Positions 51,288-63,400 of a stretch of DNA of 64,000 nucleotides are shown in pieces (the stretch's first letter is position 1; each line of letters begins with the position of its first letter). Below the pieces are notes generated by a model that was not told where the DNA came from, ran no database searches, and saw nothing but the letters and a program-made list of their open reading frames with translations. Location: positions 24,856,842 to 24,920,841 of the forward strand of contig CM019822.1 in NCBI GenBank assembly GCA_009763385.1, read 5' to 3'. Source of the DNA: Coix lacryma-jobi var. lacryma-jobi. Taxonomy: Eukaryota > Streptophyta > Magnoliopsida > Poales > Poaceae. Made by a program: the position numbers and the translations under genes.

Positions 51288-52870
51288 TGAACGCATCTTG
51301 GCCCCTAGTGGGTTTCGGTGATTGGATGAAACACAAGATTATTGTGACTAACGTGTGTTTTGCAGAAACAGGGATAAGTTAGGTCACGGTAATGGCGACG
51401 ATACGGGCATATGGAGTTCATGTCCCCTGGCGATGGAAATCGTTTCGGTTTTCAAAGGACGGACGACGAAGACGGTGGTAGACTAGGATAAGTGTCGTAT
51501 GGTGTTGGAGGACACTTAGGTAGTCTTAGGTCTTTGTTTTTCCCTTTGGCCGTACTATAAAGAGGGGTGTGAATCAGTAGCTTGACCTAGATGAGTCTAT
51601 TGAGGTAGGTGTGGTGCACACTTGTTATTTCATAGCCCTAGGTAGCTCAGAGAGATGCCTTATGTCGAGAGGAACAAAAGTCGTTAAGACCGCGTCGCGA
51701 TCCGAGTTGATCTTGCCCTGGTTACGGGCATCGGACGCTGGTTGAGTGGGCATCGGAGGCTCCGATGCCCACACCGACTTAGGGTTTGGTCTGGTGCGTG
51801 GCATCGGAGGCTCCGATGGTGCCACATCGGATGATCCGGTGTCACTGTTCACTTGGCAGTGAACTGTGGAAGGCATCGGACGCTGGCATCGGACGCTGAG
51901 GGGCAGCGTCCGATGGCCATGCAGAGAGGTTCCAGAGAGGTCCTTTTGGCATCGGACGCGTCCGATGCAGGGGCATCGGACGCTCCCCAGCGTCCGATGC
52001 TCCATAAACATGTCTGACAAGAGGGTACAGTCGACCGTTGGGTGTGGTCATCGGCGCGTCCGATGCTAGGCATCGGAGCGTCCGATGCCCCCGCAGAAAC
52101 CCTGTCTTGTCCTGTTTTTGGATGGCCGGGTTGGGGGATATATATACTTCCTTCCCTCCATCCATTTGAGTGTTCTTGCCACTTCCATCAGCTGAGAAAC
52201 ACCTTGTGAGTGTGAGTGAGTGCAAGAGCCCTAGTGAGGTTGAGTGATTTGCTAATTGTGAGAATTAGACACCTCCTACTGAGAATTGAGTAGCAAGTGT
52301 GCATCCATCCATCTCTTTGGCCTTGTGTTGGTCAAGTGAGAGTTCTAGCTTGTTACGCTTGGTGATCGGCATCACCTAGATGGCTTGGTGGCGATCGTGA
52401 AGCTTGGAGAGCATCCGGAGGCTTTGTGGATGACCCAAGCAAGCTTGTGACCGGTAGTGAGCGATTCACCGGGCCGGAGTGGCGAAGAATCAGCTCGTAG
52501 TGAGCACTTGATCCTTGCGCGGATCAAGGGGGAGCGATACCCTTGCGCGGGTGCTCCAACGAGGACTAGGGGGGTGTGCCGACACCTCGATACCTCGGCA
52601 AAAAGATCGTCGAGTCATCTCTACTCTCTTACTTTCGCATTTACATTCAAGCAATTCAATTCCGCATTACTACTTGTTGTTCATTCTATATTGAATTGCT
52701 TTGCTAGAGTTAGAGTGGCTTAGTCTTGATCTTTTGTATGGTAGAGTAAAAGAGAAACACACCTCTAGGCACTAGGGGGTTAATTGGAGCTTGATAGGTT
52801 TAATTCTTGCAAGAAGTTTTAGAAAAGCCCAATTCACCCCCCCCCCCTCTTGGGCATCTTGATCCTTTCA
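51288..52870 (+). repeat. 3' LTR of copia C
   Basis: 1583 bp, TGAACGCATC to GATCCTTTCA, intact, with TATA box at about 52139-52146 and the palindromic array upstream. It differs from the 5' LTR by few substitutions plus the approximately 14-base half-site, so the insertion is fairly recent. Confidence 0.96.
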
Positions 52871-52968
52871 CTGACGAAGTTTTACAATAAGATCGTACCT
52901 GGGAATGAATAGGCGTGCTATTGATACTCTGTTCGGATTTAACGACAGGAACAGGATGATGATATATA

Positions 52969-53203
52969 CTCCCTCCGTCCCTAAATAAGTGTCGCCGTTG
53001 GTATACGTGCCACGTGTTTGACTCACTTTGTAAAAAATATATTCAATATTTATATCTCCAAATAATTTTGTTAAAAAACTAGATGTAAAGATCTTTCCGA
53101 TGATACTAATTACTTAGCATAAATATTAATATATTTTAATATATAATTACCGGTAGCTTTTTCTCGGAAAGCGAGAACGACACTTATTTAGAGACGGAGG
53201 GAG
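52969..53203. mobile_element. Stowaway MITE, 235 bp
   Basis: Terminal repeats CTCCCTCCGTCCCTAAATAAG and the inverse CTTATTTAGAGACGGAGGGAG, flanked by TA (52967-52968 and 53204-53205), as for Tc1/mariner MITEs. AT-rich interior, noncoding. Confidence 0.92.
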
Positions 53204-53314
53204 TACATGCATCCAGCGTCCAGCAATAACATGCATGCACTAGAAAAGCAACTTGTCGCCATACCACCCCATCGTACCATGCGTCGACCCTACAATCACT
53301 ACTGGAGAACAGGC

Positions 53315-53525
53315 CTTTAGCCCCGGGCCATTTTGGCCTTTAGCCCCGGACATGGAGCCGGGGCTAAGGAATCGGGACTAAAGGCCCGACCTTTAGCCCC
53401 GGTTCCCTCGCCCGGGGCTAAAGCCCGGTTGGTAATACCAACCGGGACTAAAGAGGCCTCCAGCCGGGCCACGGTGGCTGGCTTCTCCAGTCCCGGTTGG
53501 TATTACCAACCGGGGCTAAAGAGGC
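53315..53525. repeat. Left subterminal repeats of CACTA-2
   Basis: Direct and inverted TTTAGCCCCGG, GGTTGGTAATACCAACC and CGGGACTAAAG units, including a near-perfect 38-bp palindrome around 53485-53522. They are the same units that make up the mini-CACTA bodies. Confidence 0.85.
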
Positions 53526-53834
53526 CGCTGCTTTTCTCTTTTTTCTTTTTCTTTTCTTTTCAATTGGTTATTATTTTTGGTTTTACAATTACATTAGGTT
53601 TTCTAATATGTATTCTTCGCTGCTAATATATTCCATTAGGCCGGTTTCAAATACGTATTCTTCGCTGCTAATAAATACATATAAACACATAAAATTTACA
53701 ATTACACACAAATAAAATATGAAACTATATACATATATATTATAGAGCTATCTATACATATGTACATAAAATATACAACATTATCCATCTTGCATCCTTA
53801 ACTTGATATTTACAACACAAATATTGTTCCTGAC
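53526..53834. other. 3' flank of the CACTA-2 accessory gene
   Basis: AT-rich DNA between the subterminal repeats and the stop codon; it contains a duplicated phrase GTATTCTTCGCTGCTAATA (near 53611 and 53658). No gene. Confidence 0.45.
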
Positions 53835-56800
53835 TTAGAGGTCATACAAGTGTTCATCTTGGTTTGGCTTCATTGGTTCGTCTTTGTTAAACCAATACTC
53901 GATGCCAGACTTAAGGACATGGTCATTAAGGAAGCCCGCGATGGTCTCTTGAATTGCTTTGAGGTAGACCTTATCCATCACCTGGTTCTTCAACCCTGTC
54001 TCCTTCAATTTGGATTAAAAGAAAAAGAAAGAATTAACATACATAATATTTATGTAAAAGCAACAAAAAATGAAATAAATTTATTTACATGTTACGTACT
54101 TGCTGACTCTGTAGAGGAGTTCTTTTTTCATACACCGTCAGGAACTCACAAACATAGTACGCACATAAATTATTTCCCGGTGACTGCCGTAGAACCCACT
54201 GTACAAGATATAAAAAGATTACTCTCCGCTTAGCGTGCGTCTGCTGAGTGATGCTAATTAAGGTAAAGAGACGATGAGGTAGTACAACTTACATTTAGTA
54301 GCAGAGGATCAAGAAGTTGCTCTTTCAGATCCGGACGGTGTTTCTCAACAAACCAAGCCCAAACCGTGCACAATATATATAATTGGATCGTTAATTAACT
54401 ATTGCAGAGTTAAAGAGCTGGAATCAATATTTAAAGATCACATTTACCCTCGAATAATATCTATCATATCTTGGTAGTCTTCTTGTGGTTTTCTCAGAGA
54501 GTCATAGATTAGCAAACGACTCTCGGGGAGATCGATCACAATTAGTATCCAGTGAAAACTGCATTTATATTTATATAGTCAACACATATATCTTTATGTC
54601 AACCTATAATAAAATGTGCATATGATAACAAAACTCACCTAAAGTTGTAGGGGAATAGTATATATCTTTTGTCCCTTTGGTTTACGAAGAACCTCCGCAA
54701 ATTCGTCTCTGTTTGAGTTTTCCATGCATCCGATAGAGTACTTGGGTGCTTGAATACGATATATGGATCGATGAAACCAATGTCCTTGTCATTTTTATGC
54801 CTTAGTTGTCTCATCATGTTTTTGCATATGTTTACAAACGCTTGCTAGTGTGAGGATAATTACTTATACATATACATAAGCTAAAGTGAGATTATTAAAA
54901 GAAATAATCACTTACAGGCAAAAACAGCTGACGAGAGATTTGTCGAGAGCGTCCATGTGGCAGAGCTGATGTAACTCATTAAACTGAACATATATGATGT
55001 CATCACCACGAAAGTAATCATGGTCTCTAATTCTGACGCAAATATATTCATCAGCTTTTCTTCCACACGTCGTGAGGTACCACTGATTTAGCAAGTGCAT
55101 TTGTGTACCAAGATCCCTCAGGGCCGCTGGGTTGTATAGACTTTGATCATATACATATGCCCTCTGCCATTTATCAACAACTGCAGCACTTTTGATGCCT
55201 GCTTCTCCGAGTATGTTTTCCACATTTAAACCAGTTTCCTCGAAAAATTTGAGTAGATGCTCAGGATCAACGTCTCCATATGCTCGTTGTATGATGTCCA
55301 TGTTTGTACCGTATTCATTCCAAACAACTAGATCCGACACTGATTGCTGCTTTTGTTCCCCGAGCTGTGGGACACCCTTTCCTGCTCTCTTCTTTGTCTT
55401 CTTCGCCTCCTCAAGTGATTTGCTGAGCGTGCGATCATAGTCTGATTTTGGCGAAGCCTTACGGGCAGCACGTACCTTTTTCTGGTGAGCGTCCACAGTT
55501 TGCCTTAGTTTTTCAGGACGAACAAAAAGGTACGGCTTCTCCGGGTTTCGCTTTGCTCGACCACTAGCAATGGCAGCGTCGAAGAACTTGTTCAAGTCTT
55601 TTTGCACTGCAGCTTCAGTCTCCCCCTCGGTCATGTCATATGCAAGTTTTTTCATCTTGGGAGCTGGTTTTCTCACAGAGGCTGTCTTCTTCGGAGGTGG
55701 TGGGGCTAACGCCTTTGTTTGTGTGACAGGCCTCTTCTTTGTTGGCGGTGGCGGTGTTGGAACCCGCCGTGGAGATGGGGCAGGTGGCGGTGTTGGAGCC
55801 CGCTTTAGAGGAGATGGTGGGGCCGGTGGTGGTGGTGTTGGATCACACTGTGGGGGAGATGGGGCCGGTGGCGGTGTTGGATCCCGTCATGGAGGAGATG
55901 GTGGGGCCAGTGGCGGTGATGGATCCCGTCGTGTTTGATCTTGATCATCATCGCCCGCAACACTGTGATCATGTGGTGAATGGATAATTGGACTTAGGTT
56001 GGGGGATGTCCTGCTGCAAAAACAACATGGTATGAGTATCCATTTATACTATTAGCTCACCAATACTATTAACTTTCATTCACTAATTTCATACACACCT
56101 AGGGTTAGGTTGTTGAGGAGGAGGAGGAGGTGATGCGCCAGGAATTATGATATAGCGCTTGCGCCAACATATGAATGTCTTCTCCGCTTCTCCTAATGTC
56201 TTCTCGCCATCACCTCCTTTAATGTCAAGTTCAACATTGTTGTAACCTTGCACCACCCTATCCACCGAGACGCTAGCATATCCAGGAGGTATTCCTGCCT
56301 CATGACATCTTGGTGTCTTCATAGGATCGATAGGAGATACAACACCTATAGCCACCATGACTGTGGCATTCCCCTATGGAATGTGCAGTTCACATGTTGT
56401 GAGAGGCTCGGTGATGTCGTCCATGGGAAAGCGCAGTCCTGCGTCTGGGATCTCTGTGGAAGCGCAACTGCTTTTTATTTGATCAGGAGGGCTGATGTTG
56501 ACTACCGGCTCTGATGCAGGTTGCCTTTGCATCGAACTTACTGCTAACTGCACTTGCCTTTTTATTTCTTCGCTCATTTTGTCTTCAAGTGCTTTTTCTC
56601 GCTCAACTGCTTCACGAGCCGCAGCCTGTGACTGAAGAACCATTTCCTCTAACCTTTCCATCCGCTCTGCCTCCTCCTCCTTCTTTCTCGCGCGGCTTCT
56701 ATAGGTCTCTTTGTCCCGAGGGAAGGCATGCTCCCACGACAGCTCCCCATAGCCTCTGGTTCTCCCACCATGTTCAGGATTCTCCAGGGCGTATGGCAGC

Positions 56801-57848
56801 TCTTCCTTTTCTCTGTTCGGCTGCCACCTGCCACTGTCAGTCATTTCTCTAGCATAAGCAAATCTTTCTGCCGCTCTATGGAGTTTTTCGCCATACTCTA
56901 TCCTTCCTGTCTGTGGGTCCAGGCTTCCTCCATGACCAAAAAACCAATACTTGGCGCGCTCAGGCCAGTTTATTGATTCTGGTTCAATGCCCTTGGCTAG
57001 CATCTCTCGTTCCATTCTTTCCCATTTAGGAATGGCACTCTTGTAGCCACCTGATCCCAAGTGATGGTGGTATTGTTTTTGTCGGGCATTCTCTTGGTTC
57101 CTTCTGACCCGTGCCTCACCCTCTTCTGATTTCTTGAATTCTACAAACTCATCCCAAAATGGCCTCAACTTGACGTAGGCCTTAGTGTTGAAATCCGGAG
57201 TTAGGTCCTTCTTGATAAATGTGTTGTATAATTTCTTCTTCCAGCCCTGGAATAGTGTTGCCATTTTCTTCATAGCCCAGTCCCGAACTCTTGCCTTTAA
57301 ATTTCTATCTTCTGTTTCAAGCGTGAAATGTGCAAGGACCTCTTGCCAAACCAGTTCCTTATCAAGATCAGAGACAAAACTTATATGAGGAGCACTTGCC
57401 TTTTTCTTCCATTCATGAGCACTGATGGGGATCTTATCCCTTACAAGGTACCCACAATGGTTAACAAATTTTTGTGCATGCTCTCCAAGTACTTGGCCGG
57501 TTTCCTCGTTGAATTCCGATATAATGTAACAGCCATCCAACGGCTTCTTCGGACCTCGTACGGTCCTACTCTTCCCGGTAGTCGTTGTCGATCCGGAGGG
57601 CTACATATGTAGGAACAATAGATTATAAATACATTTATAAATTGTTTAGAATTTCATGTGCACATAGAGATTGTAGATAGGTATACCTCGCCAGTATTTT
57701 CTTGCATGATTTCTTCATAATCGGCAAAGTATTGACTGCCGTCATCTACTTCTTGATTATTGTTATCATCACCTGCAAATTCTTGATTAGCGCCGCTGTT
57801 GATTAAGTCGTACATTTCCTCCTCCGTGTTGTCAACTAGGTGGGCCAT
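53835..57848 (-). pseudogene. CACTA-2 accessory gene: Ptta/En/Spm, DUF8039-like and C48 protease domains
   Basis: Probable exons (minus): 57687-57848, 56099-57600, about 54912-56013, 54639-54844, 54448-54558, about 54295-54375, 54100-54198, and about 53835-53993. The second exon encodes a plant transposase Ptta/En/Spm-like domain (DEFVEFKKSEEGEARVRRNQ, INWPERAKYWFFGHGG, DPQTGRIEY), a Glu/Arg coiled coil, then a DUF8039-like segment (IPPGYASVSVDRVVQGYNN). The third exon starts with Pro-rich RDPTPPPAPSPP repeats. Later exons give a C48 protease layout: His in FHWILIVI, Asp in IYDSL, Gln and Cys in RQSPGNNLCAYYVCEFL. In-frame stops lie at 56374-56376 and 55887-55889, and one acceptor near 54370 reads CACG instead of CAGG. 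Presumed regulator of transposition; the protease role is unknown. Confidence 0.75.
55740..55940 (-). repeat. Pro-rich coding repeats in the accessory gene
   Basis: Four to five degenerate units of about 45 bases encode (R)DPTPPPAPSPP. They give a flexible linker between the DUF8039-like and protease parts, and repeat slippage may vary its length. Confidence 0.65.
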
Positions 57849-57918
57849 TTCTGCGAATAACATGGACGATAATAAACACCATATTTCTGTGAATAACGTA
57901 TATTCATAAAGACCATAT

Positions 57919-58390
57919 TCGGGTTTGGGGTTGAGGGTTTAGGGTTTAGGGTTTATGGTTTAGGGTTTCGGGTTTGGGGTTTAGGGTTTGGGGTTGAGGG
58001 TTTAGGGTTTAGGTTTTCGGGTTTGGGGTTTATGGTTTAGGGTTTTGGATTTGGGGTTTATGGTTTAGGGTTTGGGGTTGAGGATTTAGGGTTTAGGGTT
58101 TAGGGTTTCGGGTTTGGGGTTTATGGTTTAGGGTTTCGGGTTTGGGGTTTAGGGTATCGGGTTTGGGGTTTAGGGTTTAGTTGTTTAGGGTTTAGGGTTT
58201 AGGGTTTGGTGTTTAGGGTTTTGGGTTTGGGGTTTCAGGTTTGGGGTTTAGGGTTTCGGGTTTGGGGTTTATGGTTTAGGGTTTAGGGTTTGGGGTTTAG
58301 GGTATCAGGTTTGGGGTTTAGGGTTTAGTCGTTTAGGGTTTAGGGTTTAGGGTTTAGGGTTTAGTGTTTGGGGTTTAGGGTTTCGGGTAT
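57919..58390 (-). repeat. Telomere-type repeat block (TTTAGGG variants)
   Basis: Nearly 470 bases of GGGTTTA, GGGTTTC, GGGTTTG and GGTTTAT units in uninterrupted tandem, the plus strand carrying the G-rich TTTAGGG plant telomere repeat and variants. It lies between the accessory gene's first coding exon and the GC-rich leader, so probably in an intron. Confidence 0.9.
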
Positions 58391-58395
58391 ATCTA

Positions 58396-58795
58396 AAGAC
58401 CAAAATATCTAAGTGATTATTGCATGAACATATACACGACCAATATAAATAAATATTTACATATCTAAAGACCAAAATATCTAAGTGATTATTCCATAGC
58501 CATATACAACACCATATTCATAAAAATATCACTACCGACATGATCGAAAAGTCATATCTAAGTGATTATTGCATAAACATATACACGACAAATATAAATA
58601 AATATTTACATATCTATAGACCAAAATATCTAAGTGATTATTCCATAACCATATACAAGACCATATTCGTAAAAATAACACTACCGACATGATCAAAAAG
58701 TCATATCTAAGTGATTATTGCATAAACATATACACGACAAATATAAATAATTATTTACATATCTAAAGACCAAAATAGTTAAGTGATTATTCCTC
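58396..58795. repeat. 149-bp tandem repeat, about 2.7 copies
   Basis: AAGTGATTATTGCATRAAC recurs at 58411, 58560 and 58709, exactly 149 bases apart, and each unit has a half-period copy (AAGTGATTATTCCATA). AT-rich, noncoding, in the same presumed intron as the telomere-type block. Confidence 0.88.
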
Positions 58796-59220
58796 CTCCA
58801 TCTAACACAAAGGACACACCGTTGATGAGAGGACGACGACGGACGACAGCGAGGATGATGTCGCGGTGAGGACGACGACGGACGACGACGAGGATCACGT
58901 TGCGGTGAGGATCACACGGTGAGGATGACGACGGACGGCGGCGCGGTCAACGCAACCAATCTCTTTTTATCTACATGTGTAAACATAATATTTTGTTAGG
59001 GTAAAAACCATTTTCTATAAACATAATTTTCTACAAATGATTTATATAAATATATTTATATATAAATATATACTTATTTTTCTATAAACATATATACACT
59101 GCAGTGCATTTATTTTTCTATATATATCATTTTCTGATATTCTCTAAATATATTTATTTTTACAAATGGTTTAGCATTTATTTTTCCATAAACATATCTA
59201 TCATTTATTTTTCTATTTTC
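58796..59220 (-). other. Accessory-gene 5' region
   Basis: 58800-58950 is a GAGGACGACGACGGACG-type repeat with simple composition; 58950-59220 is AT-rich. It could hold an untranslated exon and intron. No frame is supported. Confidence 0.35.
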
Positions 59221-59334
59221 TTTTTCCTTGCACACAGTCCACACACACTTCACACACTACACATTGCACACACACACGCACACACACTGCACACAGTGCA
59301 CACACACACGCACACGCACAAACACTTCACACAC
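59221..59334. repeat. CA-rich low-complexity repeat
   Basis: Imperfect CACACA and TTCACACAC repeats at the edge of the GC-rich leader. Confidence 0.8.
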
Positions 59335-59755
59335 ACAAGATCGACGCGCGGTGGCACTCCTCACCCGGCGGCGCGAGGACGAGACACACGGCCGGAGCGG
59401 CCGCGAGACGACGGCGAGGACGAGGCAACACGACGTACGACACGAGGGAGCAACGGCCGGCGGCGAACGGCGAGGGATGACGCGACGGCGGCGCGCGGCA
59501 AAAGCGAGCTCGACGGCGAGGACGCGACACCGGCGTGGGAGGCCGAGGGCGCCGTGCGCGCGCGGAAGGGATGCCGAGGGCACCGCGGAGGACAGCGAGG
59601 GAGGCCGAGGGCACCGCGGAGGATGGCGAGGACGGCGGCGAGGGGGAGGACGAGACGGCGGCGAGGCACAGCAGACGTACGACAGGGAAGACGGAGACGG
59701 CGGCGCAAACTCTAACGTCGATCTGAGGAAGGAGGAGGGCCTTGTGCCCTATATA
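59335..59755 (-). promoter_or_regulatory. TATA box and GC-rich leader of the CACTA-2 accessory gene
   Basis: The minus strand reads TATATAG at 59749-59755, followed by about 400 bases of GC-rich sequence without an ATG-led recognisable frame. The arrangement mirrors 25050-25601 in CACTA-1. Confidence 0.5.
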
Positions 59756-59766
59756 CGCGGGGCACA

Positions 59767-59802
59767 TTTAGTCCCGGGTGGTGCCACGGCCCGGGACTAA
59801 AG
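59767..59802. repeat. Internal copy of the CACTA-2 subterminal palindrome
   Basis: A 36-bp palindrome with arms TTTAGTCCCGGG and CCCGGGACTAAA, 12 bases upstream of the TATA box. It is the same unit as at the left end and in the mini-CACTAs. Confidence 0.8.
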
Positions 59803-60404
59803 GGGTTTCTCCCGCCTTTGTTTTGGTTTTCTCTATTTTGGGTTTTGAATTAAGTTTTGGCTATATTAATATGTTGTAATACTTGTTAATTGCATAGTAA
59901 ATTTAATATTAGGCATAAAATTACTTAAAAATAACAGTTGTATTTCCTTTTACCTTATTGTATAGTAGAAAATTTTGTAACATAAATTCTTTTCTTTTCT
60001 TATAATAACGAATATAAATGTAAATAACAATTCATATTTTGTTAATGCAAAAATATAATGTTAAATTTAAATATCTAAAACAACTGGTTCTCGATAGGAA
60101 AAATGTTTTTGCATTATCTAAACGTTAAATTTTGGGTTGTTCATCTTTCATTGTCCAAATACACGGTAGAGAAATTCACTATTAAATTGCAATAAAATTT
60201 AAAAAGATAAATTTGTTTAGTTCATTTACGTTTCTATGTCGTATTGGTCACAAACTCTTGTGGGGCATCAATTTGGGCTTATATACCTGCCAAAAATAAA
60301 TTAAGTCATTTCGACACCGACATCAACGAATCATGACTATCCATAATCATTATTAATTACACAAAAACTGTAATACATAATATTAGTTAAAACATCACTA
60401 TATA
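59803..60404. other. AT-rich spacer between the two CACTA-2 genes
   Basis: Strongly AT-rich with no open frames. It should contain the transposase 3' UTR on its right side. Nothing else is recognised. Confidence 0.5.
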
Positions 60405-63400
60405 TCAAGCTGGTACACTGGTGATCTTCTTCTTGACGTATGTCCCTTGGTTATGATCATGTCGTAACCATGGAGTCTCCTCAGCATTTAGCAGGATGCT
60501 TGGGTCTTTGGTCACACTGAAGGGCGGTATTCGGTCATCCCTTTCATAATCTTCTGACATGTCTGACTTGTCCTCAATTCCCACGATGTTTCTTCTTCCT
60601 GAAAGAACTATCTGGCGTTTTGGCTCTTTGGTTGATTTATCGTCATTTTTCCCTCTCTTGGGTTTTGTAGACATGTCTTTCACGTAGAACACCTGAGTCA
60701 CATCAGCAGAAAGGACGAATGGTTCATCTTTGTATCCAATATTGTTGAGATCCACTGTTGTCATTCCATACTCCTTGTCAACTGTTACTCCGCTTGCTCC
60801 GGTCGTCTTGACCCATTGGCATCGAAACAATGGGACTTTAAAATTAGGTGCGTAGTCTAGTTCCCAAATCTCCTCTATGCGGCCATAATATGTTTGCCTC
60901 TTCCTAGATGGGTCTGTGGCATTTACGCGAACACCATTGTGTTGGTTCGTGCTCCTTTTATCTTGGGCAATGGTGTAAAATGTGTTTCCATTTATCTCAT
61001 ACCCTTTGTACGTGAGGATGTGCCATGATGGTTGCCTAGCCAACAAATATAGTTGCTCATCAATATTGTTATTACCCAAACATTCTTTTCGCAACCAAGT
61101 GCTAAAAGTATTCATGTGCTCACGTGTAATCCAAACTTCATTCTTCCCAGGAAATTGGGATCGTAGGAACTCCTTGTGTATATCGATATATGGATCCACC
61201 ACGGATGAGTTTTGAAGAACTGTGTAGTGTGCTTTATTGAAATAATCGTTCCCTATACCGATATATATTTTCTTCCCTAGTGTCCCCTTTCCACACAGCC
61301 TCCCCTCGTGCCGCGATTCAGGAACACCAATCGGGTCAAGGTCAGGAATAAAGTCAACACATAACTCAATGACCTCCTCTGTCCCATAGCCCTTGGTGAT
61401 GCTTCCTTCTGGCCGAGCACGTTGGTGAACATATTTTTTTAGTACTCCCATGAACCTCTCGAAGGGGAACGTGTTGTGTAGAAACACAGGACCGAGAATA
61501 TGAATCTCCTTGACCAGGTGAACTAGGAGGTGTGTCATGATATTAAAGAAGGATGGAGGGAACATCAACTCAAAGCTCACAAGACATTGAACCACATCAT
61601 TCTGCGGAGTAGCCAGTTCTAGTGGATTAATTGCCTTCTGAGAAATTGCATTGAGGAATGCACATAGCTTCACAGTGGCCAGACGTACATGTGGAGGTAG
61701 AATTCCTCTTAAAGCAACCGGAAGCAATTGCGTCATAAGCACGTGGCAATCATGTGACTTTAAGTTTAGGAATTTCTTCTCTTGCATATTTATTATTCCC
61801 TTTATATTGGAGGAGAATCCAGATGAGACCTTGATGCTGTTTAGGCATTCAAACATGATTTCCTTCTCTACATTGCTAAGAGTGTAGCTAGCAGGTCTTA
61901 AGTAATGGCGTCCATCATCTGTCTTCTCTGGATGTAGGTTGTCTCGTTCTTTCATGCGCTGCAACTCTTGTCGTGCTTCAAGTGTATCCTTAGACTTCCC
62001 ATACGCACCCATGAATCCTAGAAGGTTGACACAAAGATTCTTTGTCAGGTGCATCACGTCGATCGCGTGGCGGACCTCTAGTACATGTCAATAGGGTAGC
62101 TCCCAAAATATTGACTTCTTCTTCCACATGGGTGCGTGTCCCATAGCGTCTTTCGGAACAGGTTCACTGCCCGTCCCCTTTCCAAAGACTACTTTCACAT
62201 CCTTGATCATCTCAAGTACATCTTCTCCAGTTTTGTTGCGAGGCTTGCTCTGGTGGTTTGTCTCACCTTTAAAATGTTTGCCTTTCTTTCTAACCTGGTG
62301 ATTCACAGAAAGAAATCGACGATGCCCAAGGTACACTACCTTTCTACATTTTTTCAAATATATACTATCCATGTCATCAAAATAATGTGTGCATGCATTA
62401 TATCCCTTGTTTGTCTGTCCTGAAAGATTACTTAGAGCAGGTCAATCATTGATTGTTACGAACAACAATGCTCGCAGGTCAAAGTGTTCCTGTTTGTAAT
62501 CATCCCACACACGTACACCTGATTTACTCCATAAAAGTAGGAGTTCCTCAACTAATGGCCTCAGATAGACATCGATGTCGTTGCCAGGCTGCCTCGGGCC
62601 TTGGATGAGCACTGACATCATAATGAACTTCCGCTTCAAGCATAACCACGGAGGAAGGTTGTAGATACATAGAGTAACAGGCCACGTGCTATGACTACTG
62701 CCCTGTTCCCCCAAAGGATTCATCCCGTTCGTACTTAAAGCAAACCTTAAGTTTCTAGCGTCTTTTGCAAATTCCGGGAATTCTCTGTCTATTGCTCTCC
62801 ACTGGGACCCATCAGTAGGGTGTCTCAACATGTTGTCTACCTTACGGTCTTCTTTGTGCCATCGCACCAACTTTGCATGGTCCTTGTTTCTGAACAGACG
62901 TTTCAGGCGTGGTATTATAGGAGCGTACCACATAACCTTGGTAGAGATTTTCTTCTGGGGACGTTCTTCACCCTCAACATCGCCAGGGTCATCTCGCCTG
63001 ATCTTATATCGTGACGCGTTACATACTGGGCATTCATCCAAATTCTCGTATTCCTTGCCGTGGTACAGGATGCAGTCATTAGGACATGCATGTATCTTCT
63101 GGATTTCTAAACCCAAAGGACAGACGACTTGTTTTGCTTCGTACGTAGTGGCGGACAATTCGTTAGGTTTCGGAAGCATCTTTTGTTTTATAATCTTCAA
63201 TAATTGTCCAAATGCCTTATCAGATACACCATTCTGTGCCTTCCATTGTAGCAACTCAAGTGTTGTACCCAACTTTTTTTGTCCATCTGCAGCAGACGGG
63301 TATAGTAATTTCCTGTGATCCTCTAGCATACAGTCAAACTTAGCCTTCTCCTTTTCACTTTCGCAATCTCTTTGTGCATCACGAATGACATCACCAAGAG

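Larger units (their letters stand above)
35276..52870 (+). mobile_element. Copia C: complete Sirevirus with env-like gene, 17.6 kb
   Basis: LTRs at 35276-37451 and 51288-52870 bound the element, with CTGAC duplicated at 35271-35275 and 52871-52875. Order: 5' LTR, primer-binding site, gag, pol, env-like gene, polypurine tract, 3' LTR. Without its two nested insertions (a mini-CACTA with TSD GTG and a solo LTR with TSD TGACC) it is about 13.5 kb. Two zinc knuckles, a coiled-coil gag, palindrome-rich LTRs, repeated polypurine tracts and a third gene all mark a Sirevirus (SIRE/Maximus lineage). Pol and the env-like gene are broken, so it is non-autonomous. Confidence 0.97.

Noticed and set aside
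1..52870. Copia A and copia C in opposite orientation as ends of an inversion
   Set aside because: Copia C has a perfect CTGAC duplication on both sides, so it was not recombined with copia A.
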